DNA from: Streptomyces tauricus
Lineage (GTDB): Bacteria; Actinomycetota; Actinomycetes; Streptomycetales; Streptomycetaceae
Assembly (NCBI RefSeq): GCF_014650955.1
Contig: NZ_BMVY01000022.1
Coordinates: 62,001 to 126,000, forward strand
DNA length: 64,000 bases
Direction of reading: 5' to 3'
The translations under genes and the position numbers were made by a program. Position 1 is the stretch's first letter. Each line of letters starts with the position of its first letter. The notes under the pieces are model-generated. The model did not search any database. It was given only the letters and a program-made list of their open reading frames with translations, and was not told the origin of the DNA. Below are positions 27,053 through 35,694 of this stretch, piece by piece.

Positions 27053-27691
27053 TCAGTAGCGCTGGGCCTGGGACAGTTTCGGGGTCAGGGCCGGTTCGGC
27101 CGGCTTGCGGCTGACGGCGAGCGGCTGGGCGCGTTCGCCGGGCGCGAGGTCCTCGGCGCCGACGTACCTGGTCTCCACCGTCTTGCCGGAGTCGTCGAGG
27201 AAGTCGACCCGCACGGCGTACGAGGCCTCGCTGTCGGTCTTGTTGGTGATGTTCACCAGGACGACGAGCAGGCCGCCGGTCCCGGACCGGGGTTTGCCGG
27301 TCATGGAGACGTCGGACATGGCGTTCCCCTGGCCCTTGACGTCCTTGAGCGCCTTCTCCGCGGCCTTGTTGGCCCGCTCCACCTCCGCCGACACGGACGC
27401 CTCGAAGGAGGAGGCCGCGGCCGAGGCGGACGACGCCGCCGCGGAGGCCGCGGCGCGCGCGGACTCGACGACCGACTCCTTCATGGAGGGGGCCGTCCCC
27501 GAGAAGGACGCGGTGTCGGGAGGCGACGGGCGTTCGCTGAAGGAGGGGGTGGAGGTGTCCGAGCCGCTGTCGGTGCTGCACGACGTGACGGCGCTCGCGA
27601 CCGCGGCCAGGGCCGCCACCGCGACGACGGTCGAACGCGTGCGGCCCGGTCGGCGGGGCCCGCGGGGCCTCTGGGGCGGTGGTGTGTTCAT
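27053..27691 (-). CDS. Lipoprotein with Ala/Ser-rich helix and FxLYD-like domain
   Basis: 212 residues. A basic N-terminus and hydrophobic stretch end in a lipobox (AVTSCS, Cys ~38), so it should be anchored outside the membrane. Then comes a disordered Ser/Pro/Thr linker, an Ala/Ser-rich helix (~residues 75-120) and a C-terminal beta-sandwich resembling FxLYD domains (GGLLVVLVNITNKTDSEASY, then VDFLDDSGKTVET). Function unknown. It is separated from its neighbours by 75 and 234 bases. Confidence 0.82.
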   Translation of the reverse strand: MNTPPPQRPRGPRRPGRTRSTVVAVAALAAVASAVTSCSTDSGSDTSTPSFSERPSPPDTASFSGTAPSMKESVVESARAAASAAASSASAAASSFEASVSAEVERANKAAEKALKDVKGQGNAMSDVSMTGKPRSGTGGLLVVLVNITNKTDSEASYAVRVDFLDDSGKTVETRYVGAEDLAPGERAQPLAVSRKPAEPALTPKLSQAQRY

Positions 27692-27925
27692 CGGGTGCTG
27701 TCCTCGCTGTCGCTGCCTGGGAGGCCGGAGAGGGCGGCCGGGTCGAAATGAACCTTATGTCGGAAAATCCGCGCAGGCATGCCGTGCGGGCCCGTAGGCG
27801 CACGGCCCGCGGGCCCGTCCGAAAATGCCTCGCCTGTTCCGCCGCACGTTCGCCCCCGCGTGACCCCTGGCGCAGAACGAGGGCGCGACTGAGCCCGGCC
27901 GCGGCCGGACCGGCGCCGGACCCCC

Positions 27926-29023
27926 TCAGTACCGGAGCACTCCCGCGATGCCCTGTGCCTCGGCCAGTGTCCCGTCCGGGACGAAGCGGACCTGCGCGCC
28001 GGTGTCCAGGCACTGTTCGACGATCTCGTCCACGATGTCGTGCCGGGCGTCGAGATCGTCGCCGTCGGCCGGGACGAGATGGTCGCCGCCGTCGTCGCGC
28101 ACCGTCACGCGGTAGTTCTCCTCGACGGCCAGCAGACCCACGCGGCCGGCGGTCGCGTTCTGCCACACCTCGTCGACGCCCGCCGCGAACGCCCGGCGGC
28201 CCTTGGCGCTCTCCAGCTCGGTCGTCACCGTGTCGATGTTCCTGAGGTCCTCGGCCGTGACCAGCGGACGGACCGCCTGCCACACCGCCTCGGGCCCGGC
28301 GTGCCCGAGACCGCCGTGCGGGACGTGGACGGCGTCGTCGGCGACGGTGCCGACCTCGCCGAGGAGCGAGAGCGCGGCCTGTTCACCGGCGAGGTACACG
28401 GGCCGCGGGGCGGAGCGCAGGACACCGGCGAGGGCCGTGTCGGCGTCCCGCAGGAAGCGGCGCGTCTCCTCGTCGCGGAACGTGCTCGGCACGTCCCCGA
28501 CCCGTTCCTCGCGCTCGACGTCCTGCGGCTCCAGGCTCCGCGTGAGCGGGAAGCCCGCCATGTGCGCCTCGGCGACGCGCTCTGAGCCACCACTCCACAG
28601 CGCGATCCGGTCGGCGGAGACCGTCAGTACCCAGAACGGGCTCTCCGCGGCCTGGGCCGCGACGAGATTGCGGGTCAGGAACGTGTCCGAGAGGACGACG
28701 CGCTCCGGAACGGTCCGGGGCAGCGACCACACCTGGTGCTCACCGGGCGCCGCGAAGATCACGAGGCCGTCCTCGGAGTGGCTCAGATCGACCTCCGCCA
28801 GCGCCTGTTCGAGCTGCTGGACGACGTCCGTCCGCCGCTCACGGGTGACCGCGGGGTCGGCCTCCAGTTGCTTCTTCGCCTCGGCCAGCACATTGCGCAG
28901 CCGGACGGGATCCTGCGCCTTGTCGGGCTCCCGGCGGTGGGTCGGCGTCAGTACCGACACCGCCGGATAGGGCCGCGGCCGACGCAGCTCGGTCAGAGTG
29001 GCGGAACTCAGCACATGCTCCAT
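27926..29023 (-). CDS. baeRF3-domain protein (release-factor-like family)
   Basis: 365 residues from ATG 29023 (MEHVLSS); the frame is open upstream but without support. The sequence matches the bacterial archaeo-eukaryotic release factor family 3: VSVLTPTHRREPDKAQDPVR at the start, GLVIFAAPGEHQVWSLP in the first domain and a central FWVLTVSADRIALWSG strand pair. The end resembles the L7Ae-like domain (DIVDEIVEQCLDTGAQVRFV). The family is predicted to act at ribosomes or in RNA metabolism; experimental function is lacking. It stands alone, divergent from the antiporter gene. Confidence 0.87.
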   Translation of the reverse strand: MEHVLSSATLTELRRPRPYPAVSVLTPTHRREPDKAQDPVRLRNVLAEAKKQLEADPAVTRERRTDVVQQLEQALAEVDLSHSEDGLVIFAAPGEHQVWSLPRTVPERVVLSDTFLTRNLVAAQAAESPFWVLTVSADRIALWSGGSERVAEAHMAGFPLTRSLEPQDVEREERVGDVPSTFRDEETRRFLRDADTALAGVLRSAPRPVYLAGEQAALSLLGEVGTVADDAVHVPHGGLGHAGPEAVWQAVRPLVTAEDLRNIDTVTTELESAKGRRAFAAGVDEVWQNATAGRVGLLAVEENYRVTVRDDGGDHLVPADGDDLDARHDIVDEIVEQCLDTGAQVRFVPDGTLAEAQGIAGVLRY

Positions 29024-29149
29024 ACAGGCACCATAGGACCGAATCGACGGTGAGGCATTCGGAGGAACCGGGTCGGACAAAAGGGGCAAACGGCTGTTAG
29101 CGTCGCCGGACAGTCACGTCGCGTCTCCCTGCCACGTCCGAGGACCCAT

Positions 29150-29950
29150 ATGAGCCAGGCCGAGACCGGAAACGGGACCGAGTCCCGGACACCCGCAGCC
29201 AAACTGACCCTGCCCACCCTGACCACGATGGTCGTCGGCTCCATGGTCGGTGCGGGCGTCTTCTCGCTGCCCCAGCGCTTCGGCCAGGAGACCGGCGTGG
29301 CCGGCGCGCTCATCGCGTGGACGGTGGCCGGCACCGGCATGCTCATGCTGGCCTTCGTCTTCCAGCGGCTCGCGCTGCGCAGACCCGACCTCGACGCCGG
29401 TGTGTACGCCTACGCGAAGGCGGGCTTCGGCGAGTACCTCGGCTTCTTCGCCGCCTTCGGCTACTGGGCGAGCGCCTGCGTCGGCAACGTGACGTACTGG
29501 GTGCTCATCATGTCGACGATCGGCGCGATCGCCCCGGCGCTCGGCGACGGCGACACGGTCCTCGCCATGCTGCTCTCCTCCGCGGGCCTGTGGGCGTTCT
29601 TCCTGCTCATCAGCCGGGGCGTCAAGGAGGCCGCGGCCATCAACCGGATCGTCACGGTCGCCAAGGTCGTGCCCATCCTGGTCTTCGTCCTCATCGCGCT
29701 GTTCTGCCTCAAGCCCAGTGTCTTCGCCGAGAACTTCGCCGGCGCCGACTACGCCGGATCGCTCTTCCAGCAGGTCAAGGGCACCATGCTGGCCACGGTC
29801 TTCGTGTTCCTGGGCGTCGAGGGCGCCAGCGTCTACTCCCGGCACGCCAAGCGCCGCGAGGACGTCGGCCGCGCGACCGTCCTCGGCTTCCTGAGCGTCT
29901 TCGCGATCTTCGCCTCGGTCACCATCGTGTCGTACGGGATCCGTCGATGA
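29150..29950 (+). pseudogene. arcD: Arginine/ornithine antiporter-type APC permease, N-terminal part (frameshifted)
   Basis: 266 residues covering transmembrane helices 1-7 of an APC-family basic amino acid antiporter (TTMVVGSMVGAGVFSLPQRF is the TM1 signature). The frame breaks in VSYGI, where RR and a stop follow. The rest of the protein continues in the next frame from 29947. One missing base near 29942-29945 (GGGATCCGTCGATGAGC, where ATC + codon + TCG ATG AGC is expected) explains the break. The arginine deiminase gene lies 37 bases after the second half, so the intact product would exchange arginine for ornithine or citrulline. It is either a real inactivation, a split protein or a sequencing error. 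Confidence 0.88.
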
Positions 29951-30582
29951 GCGAGATCGCCGAGCTGCGGCAGCCGTCCATGGCGGGCGTCCTGGAGGAG
30001 GCGGTCGGCACCTGGGGCAAGGTGTTCGTCAGCGTCGGCCTGATCGTCTCCGTCCTCGGCGCCTACCTCGCCTGGACCCTGATGGCCGCCGAAGTGCTCT
30101 TCGTCGCCGCGAAGGACGAGGACATGCCCCGCTTCCTGGGGCGCTCCACGGCGGCCGACGTGCCCGTGCCGGCCCTGGTGATGACCACCGTGCTCACCCA
30201 GATCGTCCTCGTCGTCACCCTCTTCTCGGACGACGCGTTCAACTTCGCGCTCGATCTCACCAGCGCTCTGACCCTCATCCCGTTCCTGCTGGCCGCCGCG
30301 TTCGCCGTCAAGGTCGCGCGGTCCGGCGGCGCGGGCCGGCGGGACCTCCCCATCGCCGCCCTGGCCACCTTCTACACCGCGTTCCTCCTCTACGCGGCCG
30401 GCCTCAAGTACCTCCTCGTGTCCTTCATCATCTACGCGCCCGCCACGTTCCTCTTCGTCATGGCCCGCCGCGAACAGGGCCGACGGCTCTTCTCGCCCGG
30501 CGAACTCGTCATCCTCGCGGTCTCGGTGGCCGGCGCCGTCGTGGGCGTCGTCGCGCTCGCGCGCGGCTGGATCAGGCTCTGA
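29947..30582 (+). pseudogene. arcD: Arginine/ornithine antiporter-type APC permease, C-terminal part
   Basis: 211 residues from ATG 29947, holding helices 8-12 (GKVFVSVGLIVSVLGAYLAW, VPALVMTTVLTQIVLVVTLF and so on) and starting at MSEIAELRQPSMAGVLEEAV, which in full-length relatives follows SYG directly. By chance or selection the frameshift produces an ATGA stop/start overlap with the first half, so separate translation of two pieces is conceivable. No ribosome site is visible before this ATG. Confidence 0.85.
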
Positions 30583-30619
30583 CCCCGCAGACCACGGCAC
30601 ACTCCGCGAAAGGCAGACC

Positions 30620-31882
30620 GTGACCCCACAGGACACCCCGGCCCGGCCCGCGTACGGCGTTCACTCCGAGGTGGGCAGACTGCGCAAGGTACTGGTCTGC
30701 GCACCCGGCCTCGCCCACCGCAGACTCACCCCCACCAACTCCGACGACCTGCTCTTCGACGACGTGATGTGGGTGGAGAACGCCCAGCGCGACCACGCCG
30801 ACTTCGTCGACACGATGCGCGAACGCGGCGTCGACGTCGTCGAACTGCACGACCTGCTCGCACAGACCATGGCCGACCCCGATGCCCGTGCCTGGCTGCT
30901 CGACCGCAAGATCACCGCGAACGAGGTCGGCCTCGGACTCATCGACGACACCCGCGCCTTCCTGGAGTCCCTCGAACCCCGCAGACTCGCCGAGTACCTG
31001 ATCGGCGGCCTGGCCACGGTCGACCTGCCCGACGAGTTCCGCGACGGTTACGTGTCCCTCGCCCGCGAATCGACCGGCGTACGCGAGTACTTGATGCCGC
31101 CGCTGCCGAACACCCTCTACACCCGGGACACGACCTGCTGGCTCTACGGCGGGCTCACGCTCAACCCGCTGTACTGGCCCGCCCGCCACGACGAGACGCT
31201 GCTCATGAAGGCGATCTACACCTTCCACCCGGACTACCGGGGCTCCGCGGTGTGGTGGGGGGATCCCGAACTCGACTGGGGGCAGGCCACGTTCGAGGGC
31301 GGCGACATCATGCCCGTCGGCAACGGCGTGGTCCTCATGGGCATGAGCGAGCGCACCTCCCGCCAGGCGATCACCCAGGTCGCGGCCGCCCTGTTCGCCA
31401 AGGGAGCCGCCGAGCACGTGATCATCGCGGGCATGCCCAGACTGCGTGCCGCGATGCACCTCGACACCGTGTTCACCTTCGCCGACCGGGACCTGGTGAC
31501 CCTGTACCCGACCATCATGGACAGGGTCCACACCTTCTCCCTGCGGCCCGCCGACAAGGCACCCGGCGTCGAACTGACCGACGAGGGCTCCCGCCCCTTC
31601 GTGGACGTCGTCGCGCAGGCCCTCGGGCTCCCCGCCCTGCGGGTCGTGGAGACGGGCGGTGACGTCTACGCCTCCGAACGCCAGCAGTGGGACAGCGGCA
31701 ACAACGCCGTGGCGCTGGAGCCCGGCGTGGTGTTCACGTACGACCGCAACACCCAGACCAACACCCTGCTGCGCGAGGCGGGCGTCGAGGTCATCACCAT
31801 CGTCGGCGCCGAACTGGGGCGGGGGAGGGGCGGCGGGCACTGCATGACGTGCCCGATCGTGCGCGACCCGGTCGACTTCTGA
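30620..31882 (+). CDS. arcA: Arginine deiminase
   Basis: 420 residues, GTG 30620. It converts arginine to citrulline and ammonia. Signature parts are all present: LHDLLAQTMADP, the substrate site FEGGDIMPVGNGVVLMGMSERT, MHLDTVFTFADRD and the catalytic Cys 408 in GGHCMTCPI. Length is normal for the family. It follows the broken antiporter as the second gene of an arginine deiminase-type operon; carbamate kinase and ornithine transcarbamoylase are not in the window. The enzyme itself appears intact. Confidence 0.96.
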   Translation: MTPQDTPARPAYGVHSEVGRLRKVLVCAPGLAHRRLTPTNSDDLLFDDVMWVENAQRDHADFVDTMRERGVDVVELHDLLAQTMADPDARAWLLDRKITANEVGLGLIDDTRAFLESLEPRRLAEYLIGGLATVDLPDEFRDGYVSLARESTGVREYLMPPLPNTLYTRDTTCWLYGGLTLNPLYWPARHDETLLMKAIYTFHPDYRGSAVWWGDPELDWGQATFEGGDIMPVGNGVVLMGMSERTSRQAITQVAAALFAKGAAEHVIIAGMPRLRAAMHLDTVFTFADRDLVTLYPTIMDRVHTFSLRPADKAPGVELTDEGSRPFVDVVAQALGLPALRVVETGGDVYASERQQWDSGNNAVALEPGVVFTYDRNTQTNTLLREAGVEVITIVGAELGRGRGGGHCMTCPIVRDPVDF

Positions 31883-31910
31883 ACGTGCCGCGCACTCCCG
31901 TCGCCCCTCG

Positions 31911-31943
31911 TCGTACGCCGTCGTACGCCGTCGTACGTCGTCG
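31911..31943 (+). repeat. Decamer repeat (TCGTACGCCG) x3 between converging genes
   Basis: TCGTACGCCG, TCGTACGCCG and TCGTACGTCG follow one another in the 69-base gap between arcA and the peptidase gene, with a partial fourth copy (TCG). No terminator-like stem is visible. Confidence 0.8.
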
Positions 31944-31951
31944 TGCGGGGC

Positions 31952-33541
31952 TCAGTCCTCCGAGCCGCACGAACTGCCGTCGGCCGGCAGCTGCCCGTAC
32001 AGCAGGAAGTCGTCGACCTTCCGGTGGACGCACTTCGAGGAGGAGTAACCGGTGTGGCCCTCGCCCTTGTTGTCGAGGACGACGGCCGACGGGCCGAGCC
32101 GGTCCGCGGTCTCCGTGGTCCAGCGGTACGGCGTGGCGGGGTCGCCCCGGGTGCCGACGAGGAGCATCTTCGGGGTGTCGACGTCCCGCACCTCTTCGCG
32201 GATGTACGAGGTGCCCTTGGGGCGTCCGTAGCACATCAGGGCCTGGGCGAGCCGGTACCGGCCGAAGACCGGGGACGCCTGCTCGTACCGGGCGCGCAGC
32301 CTGTCGAGGTCCCCGACGACCTGGTCGGCGGTGGGCCGGTCGGGGTCGTCGGCGCAGTTGATGGCCATGAGCGCGGCCGGGAGGTTGTCGAGCGGGATCT
32401 CGCCCTCGTCGACGAGACCGCCGTCCCGGTGGGGGAGCGAGCTGCCGCCGACGTAGAAGCTCATGATGCCCCGCGTGTCCCCGTCCTGGACCAGTGCGGT
32501 GAGCGCCTGTGAGAGGGCCGGCCACAGCTCCTTGCTGTAGAGGGCCTGTCCTATGGCGCCCACCAGGTCCTGGCCGGAGAAGGGCATACCGAAGTCCGCG
32601 GGCACCGGCGCCTCGTCCAGCGAGCCGATGAGCCGGAGCACCTCCTCCCGGGCCGAGCGCGAGTCCTGCCCGAAGGCGCAGTTGATGTCCTCGGTGCACC
32701 AGTCGAGGAAGTCCTCCAGGGCGGTCTGCTGGCCCTGGGCGCCGGTGATGCCCTGCTCGCTCAACGGTTCGGTGAGGGTGTCCACGCCGTCGAGGACCAT
32801 ACGGCCGGTCTTGTCGGGGAACTGGGCCGCGTACACCGCGCCCAGTCGCGTTCCGTACGAGAAGCCGAGGTAGTTGAGCTTCTTGTCGCCGAGGGCGGCG
32901 CGCATCACGTCGAGGTCGCGCGCGGCGTCGACCGTGCCGATGTGCGGCAGTACCGGCCCGGAGTGCTCGGCGCAGTCCGCGGCGAGCTTGCGCAGCACTT
33001 CGAGAGCGGCCCGCGGATCGTCGCTCTCGTCCGCCTGTGCCTCCGACTCCGCCTCTGCTTCCGCTTCCGCGTCCTGGCCGGGGTCGGTGGCCTCCGCCGA
33101 GTCGTCCGTGCCCTCGCCGCAGCTGACCGGGGAGCTCCGGCCGACGCCGCGCGGATCGAAGGTCACCACGTCGTAGCCGTTCGTAAGCCCCATGAAGTCC
33201 TCACCGCCGTCGGCGAGTTCACCGACCCCCGGACCGCCGGGGCCGCCGAAGTTCAGCAGCACCGAGCCTCTGGACTCGCCGGTCGCCCGGAACCTCGCCA
33301 TGGCCAGGTCGAGCGTCCCTTCGGTGGGTTTCGCGTAGTCGACGGGGACGGTCACCTTCCCGCACTGCAGGCCGTCGGGCAGTCCGTCGCCCGGACAGGC
33401 CGACCACTTGATCGACTGGTCGTGGAAGCGGGACAGGTCGGGTCGGTCGTCGGCAGCGGCGGCCACCGACGGCAGCCCTGCTCCCAGCAGGGCCAGCGTC
33501 ATGGCGCAGGCGAAGGCTCGGCGTTGGCGCGTCGACAGCAT
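31952..33541 (-). CDS. Secreted S33-family tripeptidyl aminopeptidase (alpha/beta hydrolase)
   Basis: 529 residues. ATG 33541 is preceded by GGGAGG at a four-base spacing; the long open frame upstream is not coding. A Sec signal (RRAFACAMTLALLGAGLPSVAAAA) leads to an alpha/beta hydrolase of the Tap/SlpD/SlpE type: oxyanion loop NFGGPGGPG, nucleophile Ser in GFSYGT, Asp in TRGDPATP and His in GEGHTGY. An acidic Ala/Glu-rich insertion (about 15 residues, coded near 33040-33090) precedes the conserved helix LEVLRKLAADCAEH. It probably removes N-terminal tripeptides from extracellular peptides. Divergent from the chaplin gene. Confidence 0.92.
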   Translation of the reverse strand: MLSTRQRRAFACAMTLALLGAGLPSVAAAADDRPDLSRFHDQSIKWSACPGDGLPDGLQCGKVTVPVDYAKPTEGTLDLAMARFRATGESRGSVLLNFGGPGGPGVGELADGGEDFMGLTNGYDVVTFDPRGVGRSSPVSCGEGTDDSAEATDPGQDAEAEAEAESEAQADESDDPRAALEVLRKLAADCAEHSGPVLPHIGTVDAARDLDVMRAALGDKKLNYLGFSYGTRLGAVYAAQFPDKTGRMVLDGVDTLTEPLSEQGITGAQGQQTALEDFLDWCTEDINCAFGQDSRSAREEVLRLIGSLDEAPVPADFGMPFSGQDLVGAIGQALYSKELWPALSQALTALVQDGDTRGIMSFYVGGSSLPHRDGGLVDEGEIPLDNLPAALMAINCADDPDRPTADQVVGDLDRLRARYEQASPVFGRYRLAQALMCYGRPKGTSYIREEVRDVDTPKMLLVGTRGDPATPYRWTTETADRLGPSAVVLDNKGEGHTGYSSSKCVHRKVDDFLLYGQLPADGSSCGSED

Positions 33542-33862
33542 CAGGCCTCCCGGGACGCCCCGGCCCGCGGCCGGGATTTCCCCCTCGATCACGATAAGGG
33601 GGCACCCGCGGCCACGCCTCTCGGCGAGCGGGGCGGCGGACCAGGCCTTATCCTGCGCCGCCCTCTCCCGCACAGCCGCGCGCACGGTCCCCGGCAGCTT
33701 CCCGCCCAGCCGCTCGCTCGGCCGCCGCCCCTTCCGCCGCCGCTCGTTCGCCGTCCGCTCGAAGGGGGGTGTTTGCCGGATGAGCCATAACCTGCGTGGT
33801 TTGCCCGCGTTTAAACGGTGCGGGCGCCTGCTCGCGACCATGTCCTGGAAGGCAGGGAACCT
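33542..33862. other. 321-base divergent gap between the peptidase and chaplin genes
   Basis: The gap must hold promoters for both genes. It is Pro/Arg-coding-like in composition but contains no gene I can support. An AT-richer patch (GTTTAAAC around 33810-33817) lies about 45 bases before the chaplin start. I could not assign -35/-10 elements with confidence. Confidence 0.5.
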
Positions 33863-34597
33863 ATGAAACGGGTTGCCCGAAGTGGTTTGATCATCGTGGC
33901 CGCCGCCTCCGGCGCCGTGGCCGTGACCATGCCGGTGTACGCGGACTCCGCGGCCGACGGCGGCACGGCCCACTCACCCGGGGTGATCTCCGGCAACACC
34001 ATTCAACTCCCGGTGGACGTGCCGGTGAACGCGTGCGGGAACACCGTGAACGTGGTCGGCCTCCTCAATCCCGCGGCGGGCAACAGCTGCGCCAACGGGG
34101 GCGGCGACGGCAAGGGAAGCGGCCACGACGGCTCCGCGGGCGCGGTGGCCGAGGGCGCCGAGACGGACTCCCCTGGCCTGATCTCCGGCAACGGCGTGCA
34201 CCTCCCGGTCCAGCTCCCCGTGAACGTCTCCGGCAACTCGGTGAGCGTGGTCGGCATCGGCAACCCCGCCGTCGGCAACGAATCCACGAACACCTCGGGG
34301 GAGGGGCCGCAGCTCCCGGAGAAGCCGTCCGGCCCGAAGCCGGCCCAGCCGTCGGAGCCGCCCGTGGACCCGGCCGAACCGGCCGAGCCCGACGACCCCG
34401 CCGACCCGGTGGAGGCCGAGGGGCCGCAGATCCTGCCGCAGGCGGTCCCCCAGGCCGCCCTCGCCCGGACCGGTACGGACCTGATGGGTCCGACGGTCGC
34501 CGCGAGCGCCGCGCTGCTGCTGGGCGGGGCCGCGCTGCACCGCCGCTTCCGGCCCGCCGCCGTACAGCGGCGGTCGGCGCGCGGGAACGGGAGCTGA
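33863..34597 (+). CDS. Long chaplin with two chaplin domains and a sortase signal
   Basis: 244 residues, ATG 33863. A Sec signal ends near VYADS. Chaplin domain 1 (~residues 38-80) has the usual two Cys (NACGNTVNVVGLLNPAAGNSC). Domain 2 (~100-145) keeps the hydrophobic pattern (NVSGNSVSVVGIGNPAVGN) but has Ser and Glu where the Cys should be. A Pro/Glu-rich wall-spanning stretch leads to LARTG (residues 200-204), a hydrophobic segment and a basic tail, i.e. the LAXTG signal used by class E sortases. Long chaplins (ChpA-C type) are anchored to the wall and recruit short chaplins into the amyloid-like aerial surface layer. Confidence 0.93.
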   Translation: MKRVARSGLIIVAAASGAVAVTMPVYADSAADGGTAHSPGVISGNTIQLPVDVPVNACGNTVNVVGLLNPAAGNSCANGGGDGKGSGHDGSAGAVAEGAETDSPGLISGNGVHLPVQLPVNVSGNSVSVVGIGNPAVGNESTNTSGEGPQLPEKPSGPKPAQPSEPPVDPAEPAEPDDPADPVEAEGPQILPQAVPQAALARTGTDLMGPTVAASAALLLGGAALHRRFRPAAVQRRSARGNGS

Positions 34598-34688
34598 CCC
34601 GAAACCGCCGGCGCGCCGGAGCAGGCGCGCCGACTCGGTGTCGCACGCGAGCGACGCGTCGATTTCCGGCCGAGCGACACCTTTGAAG

Positions 34689-34727
34689 GGAAGGCCCCAC
34701 CGGTCACCGCGACCGGTGGGGCCTTCC
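34689..34727. terminator. Strong terminator hairpin after the chaplin gene
   Basis: A perfect 17-bp stem, GGAAGGCCCCACCGGTC (34689-34705) with GACCGGTGGGGCCTTCC (34711-34727), and a 5-base loop. It lies 92 bases past the chaplin stop and about 100 bases before the acetyltransferase gene. Confidence 0.85.
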
Positions 34728-34830
34728 GTGTGCGAGCGTGTGACGCCGAAGGACCGCGTCCGCCCGCTCCCCGCCCTCGCAATGACGCCCGCCTCCCCGC
34801 GAACCCACGCCCCCCGAACGGAGCGCATCG

Positions 34831-35694
34831 ATGATCTCTCCGAGCCCCGAAGGTCTCGTCGTCACCCGGGCCTCGCTCGACGACTGGCCGTTGATCAGGG
34901 CATGGGCGGCGGCCGAGGGATGGGATCCGGGAGTGTCGGACGGGCTGTGCTTCTTCGCCCAGGACCCGGAGGGCTTCTTCCTCGGCCGGATCGACGGCGA
35001 GCCGGTCTCGGCGATCTCCGTCGTCAACCACGGCGCCGATTACGCCTTTCTCGGCTGCTATCTCGTCCGGCCGGACCAGCGCGGTCGCGGCTACGGAATC
35101 ACCACCTGGAGAACGGCCCTGGCCCACGCGGGCGGACGGACCGTCGGACTCGACGGGGTGGTCGCCCAGCAGGGCAACTACCGGAAGTCGGGATTCGAAC
35201 TCGCCTACAAGACCTTCCGATTCGGCGGAGTCCCCACACCGGTCGCGGCCCCCGCCACCGCCCCCGGCGTCCGCCGTGCCGAGGCGAGCGACCTCATGGC
35301 GGTCGTCGCGTACGACAGCGGCTGTCACCCCGCCGACCGGCCGCGGTTCGTGGAGAGCTGGCTCGGCGCCACGGGGCATCGCTCCCTGGTCCGGATCGTC
35401 GACGGGCGGCTCACCGGCTACGGCGTGATCCGGCCCACCGCCGGTCCCCCGCGCATCGGCCCGCTGTTCGCGGACACCCCGGACGACGCCCGAGCCCTGT
35501 TCGCCGCACTGATCGGCGAGGCCGAGGGCGGACCGGTCTCCATCGACATCCCCGAGACGCACACGGCGGCCGTCGCCCTGGCCGAGGAGCACGGCCTCAC
35601 CCCGTCGTTCGAGACGGCCCGTATGTACACGGGTCCGGTCCGGCCGTACGCCACGGACCGCGTGTACGGGGTCACGACGCTGGAACTCGGCTAG
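34831..35694 (+). CDS. GNAT-family N-acetyltransferase with a second C-terminal domain
   Basis: 287 residues. Residues 1-135 are a GNAT domain with the acetyl-CoA loop RPDQRGRGYGITTW (Q/R-x2-G-x-G/A pattern) and the N-terminal strand pair VSAISVVNHGADYAFLGCYL. The C-terminal ~140 residues form a second GNAT-like domain of the type found in YitH-like proteins. Substrate unknown. Its TAG stop shares the four bases CTAG with the stop of the converging acyltransferase. Confidence 0.88.
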   Translation: MISPSPEGLVVTRASLDDWPLIRAWAAAEGWDPGVSDGLCFFAQDPEGFFLGRIDGEPVSAISVVNHGADYAFLGCYLVRPDQRGRGYGITTWRTALAHAGGRTVGLDGVVAQQGNYRKSGFELAYKTFRFGGVPTPVAAPATAPGVRRAEASDLMAVVAYDSGCHPADRPRFVESWLGATGHRSLVRIVDGRLTGYGVIRPTAGPPRIGPLFADTPDDARALFAALIGEAEGGPVSIDIPETHTAAVALAEEHGLTPSFETARMYTGPVRPYATDRVYGVTTLELG

